From NCBI GenBank assembly GCA_934631985.1, contig CAKTYE010000071.1, positions 1-12,550 on the forward strand: a stretch of DNA of 12,550 nucleotides, given 5' to 3'. Below are positions 6,713 through 12,536 of the stretch, in pieces. A program made the position numbers and the translations under genes. Origin of the DNA: an uncultured Clostridia bacterium. Lineage in GTDB: Bacteria; Bacillota; Clostridia; Christensenellales; Aristaeellaceae. The notes beneath the pieces were generated by a model. The model saw nothing but the letters and a program-made list of their open reading frames with translations. It had not been told where the DNA came from and ran no database searches. Each line of letters begins with the position of its first letter. The first letter of the stretch is position 1.

Positions 6713-8449
6713 TTACTTCTTCTTGGCGAAAGTGTCGCGCAGCCCCACCGTGCGGTTGTACACGGGCAGGTCGGCGGTGGAATCGGGATCCTTGCAGAAA
6801 TAACCGCTGCGCAGGAACTGGAAGGTCGTGCCGACCTCGCAGTCGCGGATGACCGGCTCGGCAACGCCGTGCTGGATGGTCAGGCTGTTGGGGTTCAGGC
6901 GGCTGATAAAGTCCTTCTTGTTGGGAACGGCGGGGGCAGTCTCCACGCCTTCCTCGTTCAGCTCAGGCTCGGCCTCCACCAGATCCTCGTCCGCCATCAG
7001 CAGAGGCTCATACAGGCGCACCTCGAAGGGGATCGCGTCCGCCGCGCTGACCCAGTGCAGCGTCTTGCCCTTGATTTTGCGGTTCGCCCCCTCGCTGCCG
7101 GAGCAGGAGTCCATGTCCACAGTGCAATGCACCTCGGTGACATTGCCTGCATCGTCCTTCACGCATTCGTCGCAGCGGACGATGTACGCGCCCTTCAGAC
7201 GCACCTCGTTGCCGGGGAACATCCGCTGATACTTCTTGGCAGGAACCTCCATGAAGTCGTCCTGCTCAATGTACAGTTCCCGTCCGAAGTGAATGGTGCG
7301 GGTACCCATCTCGGGATGGTCGGGGTGGTTCTCCACCTCCAGCGCATGCACCTTGTCCTCGGGCCAGTTGGTCAGCACCACCTTCAGCGGATTCAGCACC
7401 GCCATGGCGCGGGGAGCCTTCTCACCCAGGTCGTCACGGACGCAGCTTTCCAGCAGTGCGTAATCTACCACGGAATCTGCCTTGCTCAGGCCGATGCGGT
7501 CCACAAAGTCACGGATGGCGGCGGCGGTATAGCCCCGGCGGCGCAGCGCGGACAGCGTAGGCATGCGGGGATCGTCCCAGCCGCGGACGTAGCCGCCCTC
7601 CACCAGCTGACGCAGATAACGCTTAGACATGACCGTCTGGGTCAGGTTCAGGCGGGCAAACTCGATCTGACGGGGCTTGGCGGGCAGCATGTTCTGGCTA
7701 TGCTCCACCACCCAATCGTACAGGGGGCGATGGATTTCAAACTCCAGCGAACACATGGAGTGGCTGATGCCCTCCAGCGCATCGCTGATGGGGTGCGCGA
7801 AGTCGTACATGGGATACACGCACCACTTCTTGCCCGTGCGCCAATGCTCCTTATAAAGGATGCGATACATGGCAGGGTCGCGCATGACCATGTTCGGAGA
7901 GGCCATGTCGATCTTCATGCGCAGGATGTAGCGGCCCTCGGGGAACTCGCCTGCCTTCATGCGGTGGAACAGCTCCAGGCTTTCCTCCGCGGGGCGGTCG
8001 CGCCAGGGAGAGTTCTTGCCGGGCTCGGTCAGTGTGCCGCGATAGGCGCGCATTTCCTCCTGGGACAGCTCGTCCACATAGGCCAGATCGCGGCGAATCC
8101 AGTCCTCGGCGATCTCGTAGAGCTTATCATAATAGTCGCTGGCATAATACAGCCCGCCGGTCCAGTCGAAGCCCAGCCAGTGAATATCTCGCATGATGGC
8201 CTCGGCGTACTCGGTGTCCTCCTTGGCGGGGTTGGTGTCGTCAAAGCGCAGATTGCACTTGCCGCCGTACTTTTCCGCCGTCAAAAAGTCCATGATGAGG
8301 GCCTTGCAGTGACCGATGTGCATGTATCCGTTCGGTTCAGGAGGGAAGCGCGTATGCACTTGCTGGTAGCGGCCTTCCTTCAAGTCCTGGTCAATGGCAT
8401 CCCAAATAAAGTTGGTGCGCGCTGCTTTCTCGTCCACATGGTTTTCCAA
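6713..8449 (-). CDS. glnS: Glutamine--tRNA ligase (GlnRS)
   Basis: A 578-residue class I synthetase that attaches glutamine to tRNA-Gln directly. The signature PPEPNGYMHIGH (36-47) contains an exact HIGH (44-47), and VMSKR (273-277) is the KMSKS loop. GlnRS-specific stretches such as LRFDDTNPAKEDTEY (67-81), MYDFAHPISDALEGISHS (214-231) and SLEFEIHRPLYDW (234-246) are intact. The anticodon-binding beta-barrel region fills residues 340 to the end (GLRDTFAKKK). I choose a TTG start at 8449 because AAGGAGGA (8457-8464) lies 7 nt upstream and the protein then starts where the family does. The frame continues to 8530, but that part lies inside the promoter. Many Bacillota lack GlnRS and use GatCAB instead, so its presence is a lineage clue. 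Confidence 0.97.
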   Translation of the reverse strand: MENHVDEKAARTNFIWDAIDQDLKEGRYQQVHTRFPPEPNGYMHIGHCKALIMDFLTAEKYGGKCNLRFDDTNPAKEDTEYAEAIMRDIHWLGFDWTGGLYYASDYYDKLYEIAEDWIRRDLAYVDELSQEEMRAYRGTLTEPGKNSPWRDRPAEESLELFHRMKAGEFPEGRYILRMKIDMASPNMVMRDPAMYRILYKEHWRTGKKWCVYPMYDFAHPISDALEGISHSMCSLEFEIHRPLYDWVVEHSQNMLPAKPRQIEFARLNLTQTVMSKRYLRQLVEGGYVRGWDDPRMPTLSALRRRGYTAAAIRDFVDRIGLSKADSVVDYALLESCVRDDLGEKAPRAMAVLNPLKVVLTNWPEDKVHALEVENHPDHPEMGTRTIHFGRELYIEQDDFMEVPAKKYQRMFPGNEVRLKGAYIVRCDECVKDDAGNVTEVHCTVDMDSCSGSEGANRKIKGKTLHWVSAADAIPFEVRLYEPLLMADEDLVEAEPELNEEGVETAPAVPNKKDFISRLNPNSLTIQHGVAEPVIRDCEVGTTFQFLRSGYFCKDPDSTADLPVYNRTVGLRDTFAKKK

Positions 8450-8509
8450 AGCAGATTCCTCCTTCTCCCGTTTTTTTCCCTTTATTTGCCGATTGCTCAG
8501 CATTGCTCC

Positions 8510-8538
8510 ATTATAAGCGCCCAGCGCCAAAAAAGCAA
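8510..8538 (-). promoter_or_regulatory. Promoter of the glnS-gltX unit
   Basis: On the minus strand, TTGCTT and a perfect TATAAT are separated by 17 nt. The predicted transcript begins near 8503, about 55 nt before the TTG start, which excludes translation from 8530. Confidence 0.85.
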
Positions 8539-8704
8539 GGTGCAGGTCGAAGGGGAAGGCGGGGCGGCAAGGTTTTTCTTACAGCTCAAAGTCCTCGACC
8601 GCAGATGCGCTAGGTTGAGCAATGACAGGCTGCGAAAAGGCTACTCCCCGGCGGCGGAACGCCACAAGGACAGGAGCACTTTTTCCCATCTTCTTATAGT
8701 TACC

Positions 8705-8722
8705 GAAAAGTGCGTACTTTTC
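8705..8722. promoter_or_regulatory. 18-nt palindrome over the -35 box, candidate operator
   Basis: GAAAAGT-GCGT-ACTTTTC: a perfect 7+7 dyad with a 4-nt centre. Its right half overlaps the -35 element (8718-8723) of the macrodomain/SirTM promoter, a position where a bound dimer would block RNA polymerase. No regulator gene is adjacent, so the binding protein is unknown. Confidence 0.5.
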
Positions 8723-8746
8723 ATCTTCGCAGGAAGCCGATATAAT
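8718..8746 (+). promoter_or_regulatory. Promoter of the macrodomain-SirTM operon
   Basis: TTTTCA (8718-8723), a 17-nt spacer and TATAAT (8741-8746). The predicted transcript starts near 8753, giving a leader of about 45 nt. It is divergent from the glnS promoter; 8539-8700 between them holds nothing I can name. Confidence 0.8.
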
Positions 8747-8750
8747 ACGC

Positions 8751-8779
8751 ACAGGGCGAAGTGGGATGCAACGCCCTGT
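8751..8779 (+). promoter_or_regulatory. Leader stem-loop at the 5' end of the operon mRNA
   Basis: ACAGGGCG (8751-8758) pairs with CGCCCTGT (8772-8779) across a 13-nt loop, ending 3 nt before the ribosome site AGGAGGA (8783-8789). Since transcription should start near 8753, this stem would form the very 5' end. It could stabilise the message or keep the ribosome site open. Confidence 0.45.
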
Positions 8780-8796
8780 ATCAGGAGGAACAAGCA

Positions 8797-9618
8797 ATGG
8801 ACACCATGCAAACGCAGCAGGAACGGCGGCTGTTTCTGCTTCGGACACTTTTGCAGGAGGATGAGGCCTACCGCGGCTGGGGTATCCCCGAGGATGAGAA
8901 CGACCAGCGCGCCCTGCTGCGCGGCCTGATGAACGTTCGACCTGCAAAGCCCTGCACGCCCGAATTTTTGCGGGTGCAGGATGCGTATCTGCGCACGATG
9001 ACACAGGCTAAGGGCATCACGGATGCGGATACGCTCACGCCGATGCAGCCGGGGCTGTACCTGTGGCAGGGCGATATTACCACCCTGAAGTGCGACGGCA
9101 TCGTCAATGCTGCCAACAGCGGCATGACGGGCTGCTATGCGCCGAATCATCGCTGCATCGACAACGCGATTCATACCTTCGCGGGGGTGCAGCTTCGTCT
9201 TGCCTGCGCGGCGATCATGGAACGGCAGGGCCATCCCGAAGCCACAGGCACTGCGAAGATCACCCCGGCGTATAACCTGCCGTGCCGCTATGTGCTGCAC
9301 ACGGTGGGGCCGATCGTTACGGGGCGCATAACGCAGCAGGATCGCATGCTTCTTCAGCGGTGCTATCAATCGTGCCTGACGCTGGCAGCGGCCTATGGGC
9401 TGACCAGCGTGGCGTTTTGCTGCATTTCCACAGGGGAGTTTCACTTCCCGGGGGAGCTGGCGGCGGAAATCGCCGTGCAGACCGTGCAGGACTTTCAGCG
9501 TCAACCGACCAGCATTCAAAAGGTGATTTTCAATGTTTTCAAAGAACAGGATAGGCAATACTATGAACGACTGCTCAGCGCAGCTGGAACGGCTGCGGGA
9601 GGCGCTGCGCGAGGCTGA
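8797..9618 (+). CDS. Zinc-containing macrodomain protein, predicted protein ADP-ribosyl hydrolase
   Basis: A 273-residue protein. A helical N-terminal part (1-80) precedes a macrodomain that binds ADP-ribose: QGDIT (91-95), IVNAANSGM (102-110) and STGEFHFP (211-218). The zinc-class insertion GCYAPNHRCIDNAIHTFAG (112-130) offers C113, H118 and C120 as metal ligands, as in the staphylococcal and streptococcal enzymes encoded next to SirTM. Those enzymes remove the ADP-ribose that SirTM places on a lipoylated GcvH-like protein. Start at 8797: AGGAGGA lies 7 nt upstream; the frame is open from 8761 without support. The 3' end overlaps the next gene by 56 nt in another frame, so the last 15 or so residues (Ala/Gly-rich, AAGTAAGGAARG) look like an unconserved tail gained by overprinting. 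Confidence 0.93.
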   Translation: MDTMQTQQERRLFLLRTLLQEDEAYRGWGIPEDENDQRALLRGLMNVRPAKPCTPEFLRVQDAYLRTMTQAKGITDADTLTPMQPGLYLWQGDITTLKCDGIVNAANSGMTGCYAPNHRCIDNAIHTFAGVQLRLACAAIMERQGHPEATGTAKITPAYNLPCRYVLHTVGPIVTGRITQQDRMLLQRCYQSCLTLAAAYGLTSVAFCCISTGEFHFPGELAAEIAVQTVQDFQRQPTSIQKVIFNVFKEQDRQYYERLLSAAGTAAGGAARG

Positions 9619-10426
9619 CGCGCTGGTGATCGGCGCAGGCGCGGGGCTTTCCACCGCCGCAGGCTTTACCTATACGGGCGAACGCTTTACGCAGCATTTT
9701 GCCGACTTCGCTGAGAAGTACGGCTTTCAGGATATGTATACCGGCGGCTTTTACCCCTTTGCCAGCCCGGAGGAGCATTGGGTCTATTGGAGCCGCTACA
9801 TCTTCATCAACCGCTATCAGGATGCGCCGAAGCCCGTCTATGCGGATCTGCTGCGGCTGGCGCAGGGCAAGGACTATTTTGTCCTGACGACGAATGTGGA
9901 CCACTGCTTCCAGAAGGCCGGGTTTGACAAGAAACGGCTGTTCTATACCCAGGGCGATTACGGCCTGTTTCAATGCTCCACGCCCTGCTGCCAGGAGACG
10001 TGGGATAATGAAACCGCCATTCGCGCCATGATGCAGGCCCAGCAGGATATGCGGATACCCTCCAAGCTGCTGCCTGTTTGTCCGCATTGCGGCAAGCCGT
10101 TGACCGTGAACCTGCGGGCGGACAGCACCTTTGTGGAGGACGAGGGCTGGCATCAGGCCGCAGAGCGCTACATGAATTTCCTGCGTACCCGGGAGGGGCA
10201 GCGTATAGCTTTTCTGGAGCTGGGGGTGGGGTATAACACCCCCGGCATCATCAAATATCCCTTCTGGCAGATGACCTATGCAAACCCGAAGGCGACCTAT
10301 GTGTGCATCAATCAGGGGGAAACCGCTGCGCCTAAGGAGATTGCGGAACGAGCGATCTGCATCAATGGAGATATTGGGGAAGTGCTGACGCGGCTCCAAA
10401 GAGACAGTGTACAGCCTAAAAAATGA
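9563..10426 (+). CDS. Class M sirtuin (SirTM), predicted protein ADP-ribosyltransferase
   Basis: A 287-residue NAD-dependent enzyme of the Sir2 family. The nucleotide-binding loop is GAGAGLSTAAGFTY (24-37). TTNVDHCFQKAGFD (109-122) is the class M form of the NAD/active-site motif. YTQGDYG (128-134) has Gln130 where ordinary sirtuins have the catalytic His, the change known for SirTMs, which transfer ADP-ribose rather than deacetylate. C138, C142, C173 and C176 can form the structural zinc site. ELGVGYNTPGIIKYPFWQMT (219-238) is typical of the class. Two starts are plausible: 9563 (AGGATAGG upstream, family-like N-terminus) and 9533 (AGGTGA 7 nt upstream, 10 residues longer). Known relatives sit with GcvH-L and a lipoate ligase, and neither gene is present in this window. 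The stop lies inside the truncated ATPase frame that follows. Confidence 0.94.
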   Translation: MNDCSAQLERLREALREADALVIGAGAGLSTAAGFTYTGERFTQHFADFAEKYGFQDMYTGGFYPFASPEEHWVYWSRYIFINRYQDAPKPVYADLLRLAQGKDYFVLTTNVDHCFQKAGFDKKRLFYTQGDYGLFQCSTPCCQETWDNETAIRAMMQAQQDMRIPSKLLPVCPHCGKPLTVNLRADSTFVEDEGWHQAAERYMNFLRTREGQRIAFLELGVGYNTPGIIKYPFWQMTYANPKATYVCINQGETAAPKEIAERAICINGDIGEVLTRLQRDSVQPKK

Positions 10427-11000
10427 AAAAATACAATATTCGTTACACCAGTTTCAGCTTGTTTCACTGATTTGTGCTAAGGATCGCCGTAAGTTCGCTG
10501 GTCCCCTGATGCAGCAACTCAATGAGGTCTATGACTATATAGATTTCCACAATCAGACCCATGCGACTTTCCAGAAGCTCCTGCGGATTGATACCCGGGA
10601 CTACCCGAAAGTCGCCGTCCGCGAGGCGCTGCTGAACTCGATGGTACACCGGGATGATTCCTTCCGAGCCAGCACCTTGATTAGCATTTACGATGACCGG
10701 ATTGAATTCGTGTCCATTGGTGGACTGCTTCCCGGTTTGGAACTGGACGATTTGCTGATGGGAATTTCTGTTTGCAGAAACCCGCACCTTGCCAATGTCT
10801 TTTATCGTTTGCAGCTGATTGAGGCATACGGTACAGGCATGAAGAAGATCATGGGGGCTTATGCGGACGCCGCGGTGCAGCCAAAGATCATAACAACCAG
10901 CAATGTTTTCAAAATCATTCTGCCTAATGTGAATGCCATACCCAAAGAAATTGAGAGTCACTATGTAAAGGGTGGTTTCTACCACCTGAATACATTATGA
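10407..11000 (+). pseudogene. Truncated ATP-binding protein (HATPase_c_4 part of an AlbA_2/RecG-like family protein)
   Basis: The frame encodes the middle of a common bacterial family that normally has an N-terminal AlbA_2 (Schlafen-type) domain, a GHKL ATPase-like domain and a C-terminal winged helix, about 450-500 residues in all. Family segments are clear: KDRRKFAGPLMQQLNEVYDY, AVREALLNSMVHRDDSF (the N-box region), IYDDRIEFVSIGGLLPGLEL, ISVCRNPHLANVFYRL and LIEAYGTGMKKIMGAYADA. Similarity stops at about ILPNVN (10931), and a stop follows after 23 more codons. The AlbA_2 domain is absent: the frame opens at a GTG inside the last codons of SirTM with no ribosome site. The winged helix is found separately at 12099-12332. 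I read this as a gene broken at both ends; a short stand-alone product remains possible. Confidence 0.75.
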
Positions 11001-11220
11001 CTGTGGCTCATTTGTGGTAGAATTTGTCATGCAGTTTCATTGGAGGGGGTGCGTATTGACCCGGCAAAACGCAGGCGAAGAAGTAACGATTTCAGCCCTT
11101 GACAGTCTTGCATTGCAGGGCTGTCAGAAGCCGCTTTTTGAATGGCAACGAATATATCTTTGAAGGGCGGTTTTGAAGGTTGATGCGTTACATTCAGAGG
11201 TGGCAAAGACCACCGGGCAG

Positions 11221-11299
11221 CAGCAGAACAGACAACGCTGGTCAAGGCTAAAATGAACGGGCTTACGCCCGGCCTTGACCAGCGCTGCCCGCTCTGCTG
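11221..11299 (+). repeat. Composite long hairpin
   Basis: Three stacked stems share one axis: CAGCAGA/TCTGCTG (11221-11227 with 11293-11299), a perfect 13-bp CGCTGGTCAAGGC/GCCTTGACCAGCG (11236-11248 with 11272-11284), and an apical CGGGC-TTAC-GCCCG (11258-11271). No T-run follows, so it is not a standard terminator. Confidence 0.6.
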
Positions 11300-11309
11300 A
11301 TGGGTAATC

Positions 11310-11346
11310 AAGAGGTGCGACAGTTTAGAGCGCTGCCGCACCTCTT
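11310..11346. repeat. 10-bp stem-loop, possible weak terminator
   Basis: AAGAGGTGCG (11310-11319) pairs with CGCACCTCTT (11337-11346) with a 17-nt loop, followed by ATTATCTA rather than a T-run. Confidence 0.4.
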
Positions 11347-11358
11347 ATTATCTACCCA

Positions 11359-11372
11359 ACAAACTGGAATTT
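11359..11372 (+). repeat. Left arm of a 14-bp perfect inverted repeat
   Basis: ACAAACTGGAATTT, the exact reverse complement of 11836-11849. It lies 19 nt beyond the stop of the lipoprotein gene, in its 3' untranslated region. Confidence 0.7.
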
Positions 11373-11391
11373 ATTACTTAGGAACCGACCG

Positions 11392-11820
11392 TTAATATCC
11401 CCAAGTCATTAATTTCCATGTTCCACCTTCGCTACGCGCCAACCACCATGACCATGTGTATTCTTCATTAGCGTTCCACGCTCCACCTCCATTTTTAGGT
11501 GACCTGAAACTACTATCAAACGAAATACATTGTGTGAAACTCTCTTTATTGTCGTTTGCTTCCTCCAATTCATTCATCCAGGCAATATTATCCTCATTAT
11601 TGCACGCATCATCAGATGTATAAGATAGGTTGTGCAATTCACACCCCTCAAAAGAACTAAATTGTTTCTTTATAACATCAATAGCTTCATCCATGTCATC
11701 TTTTGTGTATATAGATGATGTCCCATAATCAATAACTAAATTTTTTGTATTTCCTTTTCCACAACCAGCTAAAGATATAACAAATAAAAGACAAAGAACC
11801 GTTGCTATCAGTCTTTTCAT
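11392..11820 (-). CDS. Small lipoprotein of unknown function (DUF4829-like)
   Basis: A 142-residue exported protein with a clear lipoprotein signal: MKRLIATVLCLLFVISLAGC, lipobox LAGC with C20 as the lipidated residue, so it should be anchored on the outer face of the membrane. The mature part has a helix (YTKDDMDEAIDVIKKQFSSF) and a C-terminal beta region ending TWSWWLARSEGGTWKLMTWGY. The helix plus a closing W-x-x-x-x-W-G-Y is a pattern of small clostridial lipoproteins of the DUF4829 kind, but the match is from memory and loose. The start at 11820 has GGAGGT 7 nt upstream. It has its own promoter (11862-11890). It is markedly more AT-rich than its neighbours, sits inside a broken gene, and is bracketed by inverted repeats, all of which point to recent arrival. 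Confidence 0.85.
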   Translation of the reverse strand: MKRLIATVLCLLFVISLAGCGKGNTKNLVIDYGTSSIYTKDDMDEAIDVIKKQFSSFEGCELHNLSYTSDDACNNEDNIAWMNELEEANDNKESFTQCISFDSSFRSPKNGGGAWNANEEYTWSWWLARSEGGTWKLMTWGY

Positions 11821-11835
11821 AATCACTACCTCCAC

Positions 11836-11849
11836 AAATTCCAGTTTGT
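11836..11849 (-). repeat. Right arm of a 14-bp perfect inverted repeat
   Basis: AAATTCCAGTTTGT on the plus strand. It lies between the lipoprotein promoter and its ribosome site, within the predicted 5' untranslated region, and pairs exactly with 11359-11372. Confidence 0.7.
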
Positions 11850-11861
11850 ACGTATGTCCAA

Positions 11862-11890
11862 ATTATACCTCTGACAATCTCAAAAAGCAA
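11862..11890 (-). promoter_or_regulatory. Promoter of the lipoprotein gene
   Basis: On the minus strand, TTGCTT and TATAAT are separated by 17 nt; these are the same two hexamers and spacing as the glnS promoter. Transcription should begin near 11855, just upstream of the right inverted-repeat arm. Confidence 0.8.
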
Positions 11891-11914
11891 TCGCTTGTTT
11901 TCCCTTTACTAAGG

Positions 11915-11973
11915 GCGCACTTACTCACCACCGGCAAAGCCGGCGGTGGTACTGCCTTGAGGCAGTCGTGCGC
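11915..11973 (+). repeat. Three-way-junction-like inverted repeat element
   Basis: An outer stem GCGCAC/GTGCGC (11915-11920 with 11968-11973) encloses two hairpins: CCACCG...CGGTGG (about 11928-11949, imperfect, with GC-AAA-GC inside) and ACTGCC-TTGA-GGCAGT (11951-11966). The order and symmetry suggest a folded RNA or a dispersed palindromic element. It lies just upstream of the lipoprotein promoter and inside the interval that splits the ATPase gene. Confidence 0.5.
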
Positions 11974-12098
11974 TCTCCGAGGGGATAGGAAGCCACACCC
12001 CAATACAGGTGGCATGGCGTTCCTTTTTCGGCTCAGTTCCTCACTCTGGAAGTGTGCCAAAACTGCTCGAAAAAGAACCGTTGCGATTTGCAAAAAGA

Positions 12099-12332
12099 CC
12101 CCTTGACAAATCCGTTCCTGAGAAAACAGCAGCTTTGACCTTAGCGCCAAACGAAGAAAAGGTCTTGCGATTCTTAACAGAACATCAAGTAATTACCCGT
12201 AAAGAAACGCAGGTATTGCTGGATGTCAGCCAGTCCACGGCTGGCCGTGTTCTGAAAGCAATGGTGGATAACGGTCAAATCAAACAGCTTGGAGGAAGCC
12301 GTACCACACGGTATGAGCTGTCGAAGAAGTGA
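12099..12332 (+). pseudogene. Detached C-terminal winged-helix fragment of the ATP-binding protein
   Basis: The frame ends with APNEEKVLRFLTEHQ, VITRKETQVLLDVSQSTAGR, VLKAMVDNGQIKQLGG and SRTTRYELSKK, a MarR-like winged helix of the kind that closes AlbA_2/HATPase_c_4 proteins. In an intact member it would follow the ILPNVN segment by only a few dozen residues; here it lies about 1.1 kb away. The frame is open back to an ATG at 12009, but 12009-12098 overlaps a stem (12019-12030 with 12068-12078) and has no proper ribosome site. A small free-standing DNA-binding protein started at that ATG cannot be fully excluded. Confidence 0.65.
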
Positions 12333-12347
12333 ACTCAAATAGCGGCA

Positions 12348-12437
12348 GGCGGCCTATGTGTGCATCGATTAGGGGGGAAGCCGCTGTATCCAAGGAGATT
12401 GCGGGATGAGCAGTCTGTATTGATGGGAATATAGAAA
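12348..12437 (+). pseudogene. Decayed duplicate of the 3' end of the SirTM gene
   Basis: Aligns with 10291-10379 inside the SirTM gene. By hand count about 69 of 90 positions agree, with one inserted G at about 12377. The intact reading ATYVCINQGETAAPKEIAERAICINGD is recognisable as AAYVCID-stop-G-EAAVSKEIAG-stop-AVCIDGN once the frame is corrected. Two Gln/Arg codons have become TAG and TGA, both C-to-T changes, and nearly all differences are transitions. It begins about 10 nt after the stop of the winged-helix fragment. No macrodomain or SirTM N-terminal sequence accompanies it. Confidence 0.8.
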
Positions 12438-12477
12438 CAAATAAAAATATACGAAAAAGGCGAAGCAGCATTTTGAT

Positions 12478-12532
12478 ATGCTCCCTTTGTGAGAGACAGT
12501 GAAAAAACAAACTGTCATCATGAAGGGAGCAT
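12478..12532 (+). promoter_or_regulatory. Hairpin that could mask the ribosome site of the next gene
   Basis: ATGCTCCCTT (12478-12487) is the exact reverse complement of AAGGGAGCAT (12523-12532), which contains the ribosome site AAGGGAG of the gene starting at 12537. An inner stem GACAGT/ACTGTC (12495-12500 with 12511-12516) sits in the loop. This could be translational control, or the inverted end of a mobile element. Confidence 0.5.
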
Positions 12533-12536
12533 TGTT

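Larger units (their letters stand above)
11001..11391. other. Hairpin-rich non-coding stretch between gene fragments
   Basis: No convincing gene on either strand. It contains ordered inverted repeats: CAGCCCT/AGGGCTG (11093-11099 with 11117-11123) competing with TGACAG/CTGTCA (11100-11105 with 11121-11126); GGTGG/CCACC (11199-11203 with 11210-11214); the large composite hairpin at 11221-11299; and a 10-bp stem at 11310-11346. A further hairpin GGTGGT-TTCT-ACCACC (10971-10986) closes the preceding frame. The density suggests a structured RNA or a decayed mobile element, but no known class is recognised. Confidence 0.4.

Noticed and set aside
6215..8929. A 904-codon plus-strand open frame opposite gltX and glnS
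   Set aside because: It is antisense to two certain genes. Its low-complexity composition comes from GC-rich codon bias of the other strand, and no family motif is seen.
8579..9004. Minus-strand 141-codon frame upstream of the SirTM operon ending in VEDFEL
   Set aside because: It overlaps the macrodomain gene and its promoter, with no ribosome site or recognisable domain.
9575..10399. A 274-codon minus-strand frame opposite SirTM, sharing a stretch with the minus-strand frame at 12280-12510
   Set aside because: Both are antisense shadows. The shared stretch only reflects the DNA duplication of the SirTM 3' end.
11045..11300. Possible group II intron: GTGCG near 11049 followed by strong hairpins
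   Set aside because: No domain V/VI-like hairpin and no reverse transcriptase; the GTGCG match alone is expected by chance.
11793..12084. 13-nt direct repeat AAAGAACCGTTGC at 11793 and 12072 as element borders
   Set aside because: One copy lies inside the lipoprotein signal sequence, and a 13-nt match somewhere in a window this size is expected by chance.
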